NCBI GenBank assembly: GCA_017937135.1
Contig: JAGBEE010000023.1
Coordinates: 33,731 to 97,730 of the forward strand
DNA: 64,000 nucleotides
Source of the DNA: Clostridia bacterium
GTDB lineage: Bacteria; Bacillota; Clostridia; Oscillospirales; CAG-272
Reading direction: 5' to 3'
Shown: positions 16,134 to 24,688 of the stretch, piece by piece
Layout: each line of letters starts with the position of its first letter
Position numbering within the stretch: the first letter of the stretch is position 1
The notes under the pieces: generated by a model
The model's database searches: none
The model's input: only the letters and a program-made list of their open reading frames with translations
What the model was told of the DNA's origin: nothing
Translations under genes and position numbers: made by a program

Positions 16134-17968
16134 ACTGCAACCTCGCTTTCAAGGTCGATGTAGTTTTGAGCCTGCTTTTTAAACATATCGGCATATTTTC
16201 CGTTCAGCCTCATAAGCTCACTATGTGTTCCGCTTTCTATAATCTCACCATTTTCAAGCATATATATTCTATCTGCACTGACTGCGCTTGAAAGACGATG
16301 CGATATAAATACCATTCCCTTATCCTTGCCGATTTTCATCATATTACTATACATTTCGCTTTCGGCAACAGGGTCAAGAGCACTGGTTGGCTCATCAAGT
16401 ATTATATATGGTGAATCCTTTATAAAAGCATGAGCTATTGCGATTTTTTGCCCCTCTCCAACGGATAAAACTGCACCGTCCTCGCTAAACTCCTTTGTAA
16501 GAAGTGTGTTTATACCGTTTGGAAGCTTCATTATTCTTTCATATGCTCCACTTAGCTTTAAGGCATCTATTACCTTTTCCTCGTCTCCATCCCTTTTCGG
16601 GCGCATAAGAACATTATCGATTACAGGCAAGGCTATCATTTTAAAATCCTGAAATACAACGCTGAACATATCGCGATATTGCTTCATTTTTAAATTTCTT
16701 ATATCCTCGCCATTTAAGCTAATCTTGCCCTCGGTTGGATCGTATAGTCTTAAGAGGAGCTTAATAAGCGTGCTTTTGCCTGCTCCGTTGTGTCCAACTA
16801 AAGCAATTTTTTCATTTTTACCAAGCTCTATGCTTATATTCTTTAAAACATAATCGTCACTGCCAAAATATTTAAAGGATACATTTTCAAGCTTGATAGT
16901 GCCACTTTGTACATCCTTGCTGTTTTCATTATCCCTCATTTTGGGCTCATATTGCATAAATTCCTTATAGTCCTCAACAAAAAGCGACCTTTCGTGCAAG
17001 CGGTAATATTGGTTGGTCACTTGAATAAATGATTGAGAAAGCTCCGAAACGGAATTTATTACGACAGCGCAATCTCCCAGTCCAAGTGTTTTGGAAATTA
17101 GCGTTCTAAATACTGCATATGCAATAGCTAAGGGATTTGCTAAAATACTTGATATTTTATTCCCAAGAATATCAAGAAGCATTTCCTTTTTACCGTACTT
17201 TTTCACTATTTCCTTTCTATCATTTGATGCTTCCTCATAACGGTTTAGCATAAAGCTCTTTGAATTTGTCAATCGCATTTCCTTGGCATATTCATTAGAA
17301 TAGAATACTCTTTGTGCATACTGACACCTTCTATATGCTACTCTATCCTCTGTTGTGTGCTTATGCCATAAAATGTTACTTTTTTTCTTGAAAAACGAGC
17401 CTAAAAGTGGGATTATAGCGAAAATTATAAACACAGGGTCCATTCTAAAGAGTAATGTACCGTATAAGCAGGTATTCAATATAGTATAGAAAAAGAAGAA
17501 TACTGTAAAGGTCATTCCAAAGATATTATTTGAGGTTTCACAGGATGCCTTTACATATTTATCATAGAATTCTACATTTTCAAAGCATGAGAGCTCTACC
17601 TCTGTGTTCTTTTCAAATATCGATTTATGTATTGAGGTGCTGATTTTATTACTGCCCCAGCTCCACGTTAGCTCCACTATAAAGTCTATTACTATTTGAA
17701 CAACGGCTGGAATGACAACTAAAAGCAATACTGTTTTTGCAATTACTTCAAACGAAACGCCCTTTTCATATGAGTCAATTATGTATTTAAGAGCATACGT
17801 ACCTGTAATAAAATACATAACACTATCCATTAAATATGAAAATAACATAATTATGCAAGCTAACGGAGCGTGCTTGAATGATATTTTAAGAGCTAATAGA
17901 GTGTCCTTAATAACTACCTTAAATGGAGCTTTTCTGCCTTTGTCCTTCTCTCTTTCCTTTTTTGCCAA
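16130..17968 (-). CDS. ABC exporter half-transporter A (membrane domain plus ATPase)
   Basis: A 612-residue partner of the preceding subunit. The start is TTG at 17968 with GAGAGGAG upstream; no ATG fits. After a very basic first 15 residues come about six membrane segments, then the ATPase with Walker A GHNGAGKST, Q-loop VFQDFK, Walker B YIILDEP and H-loop ISHRLS. The signature is LSVGE instead of LSGGQ, so one of the two ATP sites of the dimer may be weakened, as in many heterodimeric exporters, although the catalytic Glu is kept in both. Transcribed from a consensus promoter that carries an operator in its spacer. Confidence 0.88.
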   Translation of the reverse strand: MAKKEREKDKGRKAPFKVVIKDTLLALKISFKHAPLACIIMLFSYLMDSVMYFITGTYALKYIIDSYEKGVSFEVIAKTVLLLVVIPAVVQIVIDFIVELTWSWGSNKISTSIHKSIFEKNTEVELSCFENVEFYDKYVKASCETSNNIFGMTFTVFFFFYTILNTCLYGTLLFRMDPVFIIFAIIPLLGSFFKKKSNILWHKHTTEDRVAYRRCQYAQRVFYSNEYAKEMRLTNSKSFMLNRYEEASNDRKEIVKKYGKKEMLLDILGNKISSILANPLAIAYAVFRTLISKTLGLGDCAVVINSVSELSQSFIQVTNQYYRLHERSLFVEDYKEFMQYEPKMRDNENSKDVQSGTIKLENVSFKYFGSDDYVLKNISIELGKNEKIALVGHNGAGKSTLIKLLLRLYDPTEGKISLNGEDIRNLKMKQYRDMFSVVFQDFKMIALPVIDNVLMRPKRDGDEEKVIDALKLSGAYERIMKLPNGINTLLTKEFSEDGAVLSVGEGQKIAIAHAFIKDSPYIILDEPTSALDPVAESEMYSNMMKIGKDKGMVFISHRLSSAVSADRIYMLENGEIIESGTHSELMRLNGKYADMFKKQAQNYIDLESEVAV

Positions 17969-18010
17969 TATTATCAGCTCCTCTCTTTTTAAATTTTAAT
18001 TATCATTTAT

Positions 18011-18039
18011 ATTATAATTCCGTAACGGAATTTTGTCAA
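18011..18039 (-). promoter_or_regulatory. Consensus promoter of the ABC exporter operon
   Basis: On the minus strand TTGACA (18039-18034) and TATAAT (18016-18011) with a 17-base spacer. The spacer is completely filled by the 17-bp palindrome listed next. Confidence 0.9.
18016..18032. promoter_or_regulatory. Operator 1, between -35 and -10 of the exporter promoter
   Basis: AATTCCGTAACGGAATT is a perfect 8+1+8 palindrome. Its place in the promoter spacer means a bound protein would exclude RNA polymerase. Confidence 0.8.
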
Positions 18040-18055
18040 TACTTTTTAATGGTAT

Positions 18056-18072
18056 AATTCCATAAAAGAATT
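18056..18072. promoter_or_regulatory. Operator 2, over the -10 of the XRE gene
   Basis: AATTCCATAAAAGAATT matches operator 1 at 14 of 17 positions and starts exactly 40 bp after it. It overlaps a TATAAT at 18053-18058 that serves the XRE regulator gene. Confidence 0.7.
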
Positions 18073-18091
18073 AATTTCAAAGGAATATGTT

Positions 18092-18343
18092 ATGAAAACA
18101 CGTAAGCATGTATATGGCGACTCAAACCTTATTGGAAAGAACGTTGAACAAATAAGAAAGGCGAAGCAAATCAAGCAAAAGGACTTCATAGCACAGCTTC
18201 AAGTAGCAGGACTCAATATAAACCCAACAAGCTATTCTAAGTTAGAGGGACAAATCCGAGTTGCAACTGACAAGGAAATTCTTGTTATTGCAAGGGTATT
18301 GCAGGTTGATATAAATGAATTATTTAAAAATGCTACATTATAA
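18092..18343 (+). CDS. XRE family regulator, divergent to the ABC exporter
   Basis: An 83-residue helix-turn-helix protein of the Cro/CI type: NVEQIRKAKQIKQKDFIAQL is the first part of the HTH and NPTSYSKLEGQ the recognition region. There is no sensor domain. It faces the ABC exporter operon across a 123-base region with two matching operators, one at each promoter, which strongly suggests that it represses both itself and the exporter. AAAGGAA precedes the ATG. Confidence 0.85.
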   Translation: MKTRKHVYGDSNLIGKNVEQIRKAKQIKQKDFIAQLQVAGLNINPTSYSKLEGQIRVATDKEILVIARVLQVDINELFKNATL

Positions 18344-18374
18344 TGGTAACATATAAATATATTTGTTACAAGTC

Positions 18375-18403
18375 TTGTATTTATACTTGTTTTATGTTAT
18401 AAT
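18375..18403 (+). promoter_or_regulatory. Promoter-like sequence just before a terminator
   Basis: TTGTAT (18375-18380), 17 bases, TATAAT (18398-18403). The next element, 11 bases on, is the strong hairpin at 18414, so any transcript would be only some 40 bases. It may be accidental in AT-rich DNA. Confidence 0.4.
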
Positions 18404-18413
18404 ATATATGCAA

Positions 18414-18450
18414 AAAACGGACACGTGTTTTTTATCCACGTGTCCGTTTT
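18414..18450 (+). terminator. Strong terminator after the XRE gene
   Basis: AAAACGGACACGTG (18414-18427) pairs perfectly with CACGTGTCCGTTTT (18437-18450), a 14-bp stem with T-rich tail. The rest of 18344-18603 has no ORF; it holds two TTGTTACAA motifs (18363-18371 and 18559-18567) and an ACAACT/AGTTGT dyad near 18518. Confidence 0.9.
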
Positions 18451-18603
18451 ATTTTAAGCTCTCACTGACAAATTTAAAGCGTCTTACAAATTCTCATATA
18501 ATTTATTTTTTATTATAACAACTTTTTAGTTGTAAATCAATATGTACTTGCATTTTATTTGTTACAATTTATATGTTGTAAATCTACTATTAGGAGAATA
18601 AGC

Positions 18604-18834
18604 ATGTTTTTTTACCAAAGATTAAAGGATTTAAGGGAGGATAACGATAAAAGCCAAAGCGAAATTGCATCTCTACTTGGAATGAAGCAACAGCAGTACG
18701 CAAGATATGAAAATGGCATACAAGAAATTCCATTCCACCATGTAATTACGCTTGCAAGGTATTACAATGTTTCTATTGACTATTTGTCAGGACTTATTTC
18801 CGTCCCAGAAAAATTAGATAGAATTAAAGACTGA
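18604..18834 (+). CDS. XRE family regulator, second copy type
   Basis: A 76-residue helix-turn-helix protein counted from the ATG at 18604, which has AGGAG about 7 bases ahead; an upstream ATG at 18559 has no ribosome site and is rejected. The HTH reads QRLKDLREDNDKSQSEIASL and KQQQYARYENG, followed by ALARYY-like NVSIDYLSG, the usual ending of stand-alone Cro/CI regulators of Clostridia. It is not closely similar to the 83-residue regulator upstream. Its target is not evident; the TTGTTACAA motifs upstream could be its own sites. Confidence 0.83.
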   Translation: MFFYQRLKDLREDNDKSQSEIASLLGMKQQQYARYENGIQEIPFHHVITLARYYNVSIDYLSGLISVPEKLDRIKD

Positions 18835-18875
18835 GCTTACCCAATTTCAAAGTAAGAAATTGTGCAAGCTCAGTC
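18829..18875. terminator. Bidirectional terminator between the XRE gene and crr
   Basis: GACTGAGCTT (18829-18838) pairs with AAGCTCAGTC (18866-18875), with an inner CAATTTC/GAAATTG stem. It overlaps the ends of the two convergent genes. Confidence 0.85.
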
Positions 18876-18877
18876 TT

Positions 18878-19357
18878 TTAATTTACCTCATCGTATTCCA
18901 TAGCTATATCGCCATGATAGCATTTGCCGTATTTTATATCTATATTTTTTATTTTTTCGGGATTTGAAACTATAACCACGGTTATTGGGTCAAAGCCCTT
19001 TTCCTTTATTTTATTTATATCTGCCTCGGCTAATATATCGTTAGTTGTCACGCTCTGCCCACCTGCTACCTTTTTTGTAAAATAGCATCCGTCAAGCTCT
19101 ACTGTATCTATGCCGATATGGACTAACAAATCTATTTCATTTTTACTAAAAAGTGTGTAGGCGTGTCCGGTTTCGTAGGCATTTTCAACCCTTGCTTCCA
19201 TTGGCGCATAAAAATTATTGCTGCTTGGAATTACAGCAAAGCCCTCTCCTAAGGCTCCTGATGAAAAAACCTCATCATTAACCTCGCTAAGAGGTACTAT
19301 TTCCCCGTCACAGGGGGAGTAAATATATCCTTTTTTCTTCCTTTTAAATAAACCCAT
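18878..19357 (-). CDS. crr: PTS glucose-type IIA component
   Basis: A 159-residue soluble EIIA-Glc-type protein. The active-site His80 lies in DLLVHIGIDTVEL and the second conserved His65 in TGHAYTLF; the start YSPCDGEIVPL is the family hallmark. It takes phosphate from HPr and gives it to an EIIB domain. No EIIB or EIIC gene is in the window, so its partner permease is elsewhere. The gene follows ptsI by 9 bases, forming ptsH-ptsI-crr. Confidence 0.92.
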   Translation of the reverse strand: MGLFKRKKKGYIYSPCDGEIVPLSEVNDEVFSSGALGEGFAVIPSSNNFYAPMEARVENAYETGHAYTLFSKNEIDLLVHIGIDTVELDGCYFTKKVAGGQSVTTNDILAEADINKIKEKGFDPITVVIVSNPEKIKNIDIKYGKCYHGDIAMEYDEVN

Positions 19358-19366
19358 TTTCTCTCC

Positions 19367-21016
19367 TTATTTACATTCACTTACCTTGCCACGCACGCCG
19401 AGAAGATATGGCACTGACACAGAAAGCTCATCTACACCAATTGAAGCAAAGCTTTGTGTAAGTGATAAATCTGCTGCCATCTCTCCACATATTCCTATCC
19501 AACCACCATTTTGATGTATTGCATCTGCACACGCCTTTATAAGCCTTAGTACAGGCTCAGTATTTTCCTCGCAAATTTTGCCAACCATAGAGTTTTGCCT
19601 GTCTGCTGCTAAGGTGTACTGCGTTAGGTCATTTGTTCCAACGGAGAAAAAGTCCACCTCGCTTGATAGCTTATCACTCATTATAGCGGCGGCAGGTGTT
19701 TCTATCATTATTCCAAATTCAATTTTTTTATCAAACTCTACTCCGTTTGATAAAAGCTCCCTTTTGCATTCCTCTATAATGCTTTTGCATTTTCTTACCT
19801 CATCAACCGAAACTATCATTGGCACCATTATAGATATTGTTCCATAAGACGAGGCGCGCAAAATTGCTCTTAGCTGTGTTTTAAATATTTCTTTTCTGTC
19901 AAGACATATTCTAATAGCCCTGTAGCCAAGGGCTGGGTTTTCCTCATTCTCTAAATTGAAGTACGGAATCTTTTTGTCTGCGCCTATATCAAGTGTTCTA
20001 ATTACGACACGTCTGCCCTGCATTTTTATCGCAACATCCCGATACGCCTCGAAAAGCTCATTTTCTGTCGGATAAGTATTTTTACTTAAATACAGAAATT
20101 CGCTCCTTAAAAGTCCTATTCCCTCTGCCCCGTTTGATATAGCTCCCGAAACCTCACTTTCATCACCTATATTTGCATATATCATAATTTTATGACCACT
20201 TCTTGTAACGGCTGGCTTATTCATTAAGGAGCGCAAATATCTTTCGTGCTCAAGGGCTATTTTGTCCTCGTTTTCCATCTCATTTTCAAATTGCTCTTTT
20301 CTTTTTCTTGACGGGTTAATTATAATTTCACCCTTTGCGCCGTCAAGCAAGGCAAGCATACCATCATAATCGTCGCTTATATAACCTGTTCCCACTATTG
20401 CAGGAATACCCATTGCGCGCGCTAATATCGCTGTGTGAGATGAGGGAGTTCCACCAAAGGTAACAAAGCCAAGTATCTTTGACTTTTCAAGCCTTACGGT
20501 TTGTGACGGAGTTAAATCGTCGGAAACTAAAATATATGGCTCGCTATCCTGCTTTGTTGCTTCCTTCTCACTTAGTGCCTGAAGAATTTGATTTTTTATG
20601 TCCCTTATATCTGCGCTTCGCCCTCTTAAATACTCATCATCTAAGGATAGAAGGATGTTTTCAAAGCGTTTTGCGCTTATTTCAACTGCCTCCTCGGCAT
20701 ACTTTCCCGTCCTAATCTCTGATTTTATCGCATCTAAAAAGTCATCATCGTTTAAGAGCATTGAGTGAATTTCAAAAATCTCTGCCTCGCTTTTGCCAAT
20801 TTCGCTCATTGTGCGTCTTGAGCTTTCGTTTATTGCATTAGCGACCTTATCTATTGCTATTTCTGTACGCATAATTTCATTATCTATATTATGCGCGTAT
20901 GAATATTCTCTTTTTTCAGAAGAAGCGCTTTTTAAGATTTTAATTTTTCCAACTGCTTTTGTATTAGTAATACCTATCCCCTTAAAAACAGCCTCACCTG
21001 TGTCTTTAAAGTACAT
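19367..21016 (-). CDS. ptsI: PTS enzyme I (phosphoenolpyruvate-protein phosphotransferase)
   Basis: About 549 residues from the ATG at 21016; ATG at 21028 or TTG at 21034 would add 4 or 6 residues and overlap ptsH by up to 17 bases. GGAG near 21030 could serve any of these, so the start is uncertain. The phosphorylated His is in GGTPSSHTAILARAMG (about residue 194), and the PEP-binding barrel has EFLYL, GIMIETPAAA and a late CGEMAAD segment. It starts the phosphate chain PEP to EI to HPr to EIIA in the cytoplasm. Length is normal. Confidence 0.95.
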   Translation of the reverse strand: MYFKDTGEAVFKGIGITNTKAVGKIKILKSASSEKREYSYAHNIDNEIMRTEIAIDKVANAINESSRRTMSEIGKSEAEIFEIHSMLLNDDDFLDAIKSEIRTGKYAEEAVEISAKRFENILLSLDDEYLRGRSADIRDIKNQILQALSEKEATKQDSEPYILVSDDLTPSQTVRLEKSKILGFVTFGGTPSSHTAILARAMGIPAIVGTGYISDDYDGMLALLDGAKGEIIINPSRKRKEQFENEMENEDKIALEHERYLRSLMNKPAVTRSGHKIMIYANIGDESEVSGAISNGAEGIGLLRSEFLYLSKNTYPTENELFEAYRDVAIKMQGRRVVIRTLDIGADKKIPYFNLENEENPALGYRAIRICLDRKEIFKTQLRAILRASSYGTISIMVPMIVSVDEVRKCKSIIEECKRELLSNGVEFDKKIEFGIMIETPAAAIMSDKLSSEVDFFSVGTNDLTQYTLAADRQNSMVGKICEENTEPVLRLIKACADAIHQNGGWIGICGEMAADLSLTQSFASIGVDELSVSVPYLLGVRGKVSECK

Positions 21017-21017
21017 T

Positions 21018-21287
21018 TTATTCACCATCTCCAAGCTTTTGTTCGCATAGCTCTAAAAGGGCGCTATACGCCTCGTTTTCGTCATCTCCTGAAATGTAAA
21101 ACTCAAGCTCCTTGCCACTAACTGCCCCTAAGGACATAAGTGATAAAAGCCTCTTGGCATCTGCCTCCTTGCCATCACATTTTACATCTATTTTAGAATT
21201 AAAGGTCTTTGCTTTGGCGCAAAGTGCGCCTGCCGGCCTTGCATGTAAGCCATTTTTATCCTTGATTATAAACTTAAATTCCTTCAT
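21018..21287 (-). CDS. ptsH: Phosphocarrier protein HPr with Ser46 replaced by Arg
   Basis: 89 residues from the ATG at 21287, chosen since AAAGGATG is correctly spaced for it and it places the catalytic His at the canonical position 15 (NGLHARPAG). The usual regulatory segment AKSIMGLMSLG reads AKRLLSLMSLG, so position 46 is Arg and not Ser. HPr kinase could therefore not make P-Ser-HPr from this protein, and it would not serve as CcpA corepressor in the normal way, while phosphotransfer via His15 should work. Next to ptsI and crr, it is the transport HPr of this locus. Confidence 0.93.
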   Translation of the reverse strand: MKEFKFIIKDKNGLHARPAGALCAKAKTFNSKIDVKCDGKEADAKRLLSLMSLGAVSGKELEFYISGDDENEAYSALLELCEQKLGDGE

Positions 21288-21353
21288 TCTTTTCATCCTT
21301 TTTCAATTTGTACAATAATATTTTGGCAAATATGTACTTTCTTATACAAATAA

Positions 21354-21388
21354 AAAAGAGATTTCCACCTTTTTGTGAAAATCTCTTT
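21354..21388 (-). terminator. Terminator after the 1050-residue secreted protein gene
   Basis: A stem of about 14 bp with one mismatch: AAAAGAGATTTCCAC (21354-21368) against GTGAAAATCTCTTTT (21374-21388), followed by T residues on the minus strand. Confidence 0.85.
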
Positions 21389-21394
21389 TATTTA

Positions 21395-24300
21395 TTATGC
21401 GTAAATTTTTGTTTTTTCAGGAACTACAAAATCAAGGCTTGTAGGCTTTATTATTGATGATAGCTCATCATAGCTTATTCCACTTGGGTTGCTTAAGGTT
21501 TCGTTTTCTTGAACGTAATAAACTGTTGCATCATCTATTATGTACGCACACATAACAAAGTTGGTTTCAAGGTAATTTGCTATGCCATAAAGCTTAAACT
21601 CACTACCTGTGTATCCAGCCAAATTATACTTCAAGGCGTTAGGATTCTTATTACCTAAGGCATCTAATGGTGTTTTATCGCCAAGAGCGTCTCTTGATGC
21701 TACAACCATACCATACTCAAATTTAGAATCAAGCCTTTTAAGCTCATTTATAATCTCATAGTTAAAGGTATATCTTACCATCATACCATAATTGTTATTT
21801 AGTGTTGTGGAATAGCCGTGGCATATAACAAGAGGCTCAACAGCTGCGTTTTCATCCTCGCAATGCTCTTGACAAACACTGCACCTTTTAACCATTATAC
21901 CTGTGCTTGCATATCCATTTGGATATATAATATCCACTATATCGTTCAAGGTATGTGGCACTAAGTCCTCATAAATGGTTGCGATATTTACAGATGTATA
22001 ATTTGAGCTATTTGTTGTAGTTGAAATAAAGTGCTTATAAATTATACTTGTTGACACACCACATGGACAGGTTGTAACATACGTTACACCAGCAGGTGAA
22101 AGACAAGGCTTATCGGTTGTTATTTCAACCTTTTTATACTCATGACAAATACCGTAATGGATTTGATAAGCAGGATATTCTTTACCACCAGCTGTTCTTT
22201 TTGAGCAATCCCTAAATGCGTTACCATTTGTAATCTCGGCTGTGGTATATATAATAATACCATCGCAATTGTAGAAGGTGTTATTTGGCATTCCAATACT
22301 CTTTGTGTGGATATAAACAACCACCGGCATTGAAGCCTCGTTCATATTAGAAAAGGTATATTCACCATTAATTGAGGTTACATCCATTAAAATGACTTTT
22401 TCCATTTTCTTCGAGGTGTCAAATGGCTTATTATTAATCGCTGTTATTCCCTTGCCCACATATAAATACTTTATGCTGTTATTATAAAATGCTTGCTCTC
22501 CTGCAAAGGAAACGCTTGAGCCGTCAACAAATTCAAGTCTTTCTATCTTTGCCTCCTCAAAGCACCTCTTATAGAAGGTGTAGCTTGAGCCCTTAGAGGT
22601 AGTAAGCTTTTTAAGATTTGGCTTCTTACCAAAGGAGGATTCTCTAAATTTTACAGAAGCTCCTGATACATCAGACAAAATTTCCTTAATTGAATTTGGA
22701 GCACAGCTTTGCCAAAAATCCACATTAGCGCTTTTAATATCAATAACCTCAAGCACGCTTAGCTTTACAAGGCTCTTCACTATTGTGCTTGCGCCGTTGT
22801 TGAATACAATTGTTTTAACAGATTTGTTTTCTTCGGTTATATCAATATGGGTTATTGTATTAGGAACATACACACAGGTTATACTTTCAATTGCATATCC
22901 ATTAGGAGCTAAAATTCCAACTATGGTAACGGTTTTATCCGTTTCAATAAGGTTGAATATCTGACCAACCTTAACTACCTTTTTTTCTCCATTTACTATA
23001 ATTTCAATGTCGTCATTTTCAGGGTTGTAAATATCATACTCATATATTTCACTACCACACACCTTACAGTTATACAAGGCGTATCCAAGTCTGTCACTTG
23101 CTGTTGGAGCCTTATCAAATGAGTAAACCTTATCGTGCTCAGCAAATTTGTAATGCTCGATTTTCACATTTGCTTCACAACCATTTTTTGTGCATTTATA
23201 ATGCTCGAAGCACAAATCCTGACAGGTTGCATTTATTCTGCCCTCATAGCTTAGCTCATGAGTGCATCCGTTTTTAGCTAAAACTATATGATATTTTACC
23301 TCATTTTCGACGGGCTCACCAGAGTCATTGTCTGTAAGTATTTTTGCATTTACCTCTATAATTTGATATGAGTTTGTATTAACCTTTTTCTTAAGAGTAT
23401 CAAAATCGTTGGCATTTGCAAAGCTAAATGAGCCACCCTCTATTCTGTATGCGTGTAAGGAATCCTTAAAAAACACCCCGTCGGTATTTACATTTATCGT
23501 TCCACCATATACATTTATTTTCGCTACGTTTGAGCCTGCAAGGTCGGTTAGAGGTCCGTTTAGATTTAGTAGCGCTCCATTATAAATATTTATAGTAGAT
23601 GTACGTGCATTAGAATGTGTAACACTAACTACTGTTTTAGCTGTTACGTTACCGTAAATATTAACCAAGGGATATCCACCACTATTGAAGCTTTGGTCAT
23701 AATCTAATCCAATGGTTGCGTTTGGCATATCAAGTGTAATATTTTTTCCTATAAATAATTTATTTAAATGACCATTATAGCCATGCCCTCTCATACACAT
23801 AAAGGTATTTGAAAGGTCAGATTTTATCGTTCCTACACCGTATAGATTTAGCGCTGTACGATGCGAATCAAGCATATAACCATATTTTTTATTTTGCGTA
23901 TCTGTAAAGGTTATTGTGTAACCATTCATAAATATTCTGTGTTCCTTTTGGTCGCTTATCCAAACGCTTGCATCAAAGGTCAAATTTGAAAGAAGTCGTA
24001 TTGTTGTGCCAATGCCTATTAATTCCTTGAAGGCATCCTCATCGGAAACGTCGGTCGCTGTTACCTTTCTTATGCTTGTTTCCATATCAAAGGTAATTTT
24101 CTTTCCAGCGCTCCAGCCCTGACCCTCTGTTGAATACCAACAGGTTGACTGTCCTACGGGCAAGTTGTTATCCGCTGGAAGAATCATTGTTGTTCCTGCT
24201 ATGATTTCCCAATAGCCATTTTGTTCGATAACCTGATAGAATTTTGCATCCTGTGTTAGCTTTATCTTATCGCCAGCCTTATACTTTACGCCTTCCTCTA

Positions 24301-24547
24301 TGCCCTTATCATTTGTAATTACTGCATGCCAATAAAGCGTACCACTGGATATTTCCTTTTTAGGAAGCTGAAATTCTTTGCCAGACTCGACGCTAATAGT
24401 ACCGTTTAAGCCAACGTCGTAGTCAATTTTATCTCCCTCGTAAAATTCTATTTTAATTTCAGCTGCAAAGGCAACAGTTGCAAAAAGCACTATTAAAATC
24501 GCAGAGAAAATAAATATCTTCAAAAGCTTATTACTTAATCTTGACAT
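21395..24547 (-). CDS. Large secreted protein: beta-helix, Cys-rich and LRR_5-like regions
   Basis: 1050 residues with a Sec signal peptide (about 1-28, ending AFAAE). Regions in order: a beta-rich N-terminus; about 200-400 a parallel beta-helix-like stretch (LNLYGVGTIKS, INIYNGALLNLNG, INVYGGTINV); about 430-510 Cys pairs in CTHELS, CQDLC, CTKNGC and CKVCG contexts; about 560-790 LRR_5/BspA-like units (LKKLTTSKGSS, IKYLYVGKGITAI); and a C-terminal 230 residues with CPCG and CSVCQ, then a domain shared with the 572-residue protein at 5875-7593 (LVICHGYS, FEYGMVVAS, FKLYGI, SLDFVVP). Likely a surface adhesin or glycan-binding protein; no catalytic motif is seen. Confidence 0.78.
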   Translation of the reverse strand: MSRLSNKLLKIFIFSAILIVLFATVAFAAEIKIEFYEGDKIDYDVGLNGTISVESGKEFQLPKKEISSGTLYWHAVITNDKGIEEGVKYKAGDKIKLTQDAKFYQVIEQNGYWEIIAGTTMILPADNNLPVGQSTCWYSTEGQGWSAGKKITFDMETSIRKVTATDVSDEDAFKELIGIGTTIRLLSNLTFDASVWISDQKEHRIFMNGYTITFTDTQNKKYGYMLDSHRTALNLYGVGTIKSDLSNTFMCMRGHGYNGHLNKLFIGKNITLDMPNATIGLDYDQSFNSGGYPLVNIYGNVTAKTVVSVTHSNARTSTINIYNGALLNLNGPLTDLAGSNVAKINVYGGTINVNTDGVFFKDSLHAYRIEGGSFSFANANDFDTLKKKVNTNSYQIIEVNAKILTDNDSGEPVENEVKYHIVLAKNGCTHELSYEGRINATCQDLCFEHYKCTKNGCEANVKIEHYKFAEHDKVYSFDKAPTASDRLGYALYNCKVCGSEIYEYDIYNPENDDIEIIVNGEKKVVKVGQIFNLIETDKTVTIVGILAPNGYAIESITCVYVPNTITHIDITEENKSVKTIVFNNGASTIVKSLVKLSVLEVIDIKSANVDFWQSCAPNSIKEILSDVSGASVKFRESSFGKKPNLKKLTTSKGSSYTFYKRCFEEAKIERLEFVDGSSVSFAGEQAFYNNSIKYLYVGKGITAINNKPFDTSKKMEKVILMDVTSINGEYTFSNMNEASMPVVVYIHTKSIGMPNNTFYNCDGIIIYTTAEITNGNAFRDCSKRTAGGKEYPAYQIHYGICHEYKKVEITTDKPCLSPAGVTYVTTCPCGVSTSIIYKHFISTTTNSSNYTSVNIATIYEDLVPHTLNDIVDIIYPNGYASTGIMVKRCSVCQEHCEDENAAVEPLVICHGYSTTLNNNYGMMVRYTFNYEIINELKRLDSKFEYGMVVASRDALGDKTPLDALGNKNPNALKYNLAGYTGSEFKLYGIANYLETNFVMCAYIIDDATVYYVQENETLSNPSGISYDELSSIIKPTSLDFVVPEKTKIYA

Positions 24548-24584
24548 ATAATACCTCTTTATATATGTATAACTTTACAGAATA

Positions 24585-24613
24585 ATTATAACATTATATT
24601 ATAGCTTTGTCAA
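24585..24613 (-). promoter_or_regulatory. Consensus promoter of the 1050-residue secreted protein gene
   Basis: On the minus strand TTGACA (24613-24608) and TATAAT (24590-24585), 17-base spacer, both perfect. Confidence 0.88.
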
Positions 24614-24688
24614 GTAAAGATAGTTTATTTGTTGTTTAATATACACAAAATATCACTATTTTTTCGTGCAAATGGATTAAAAATACAC

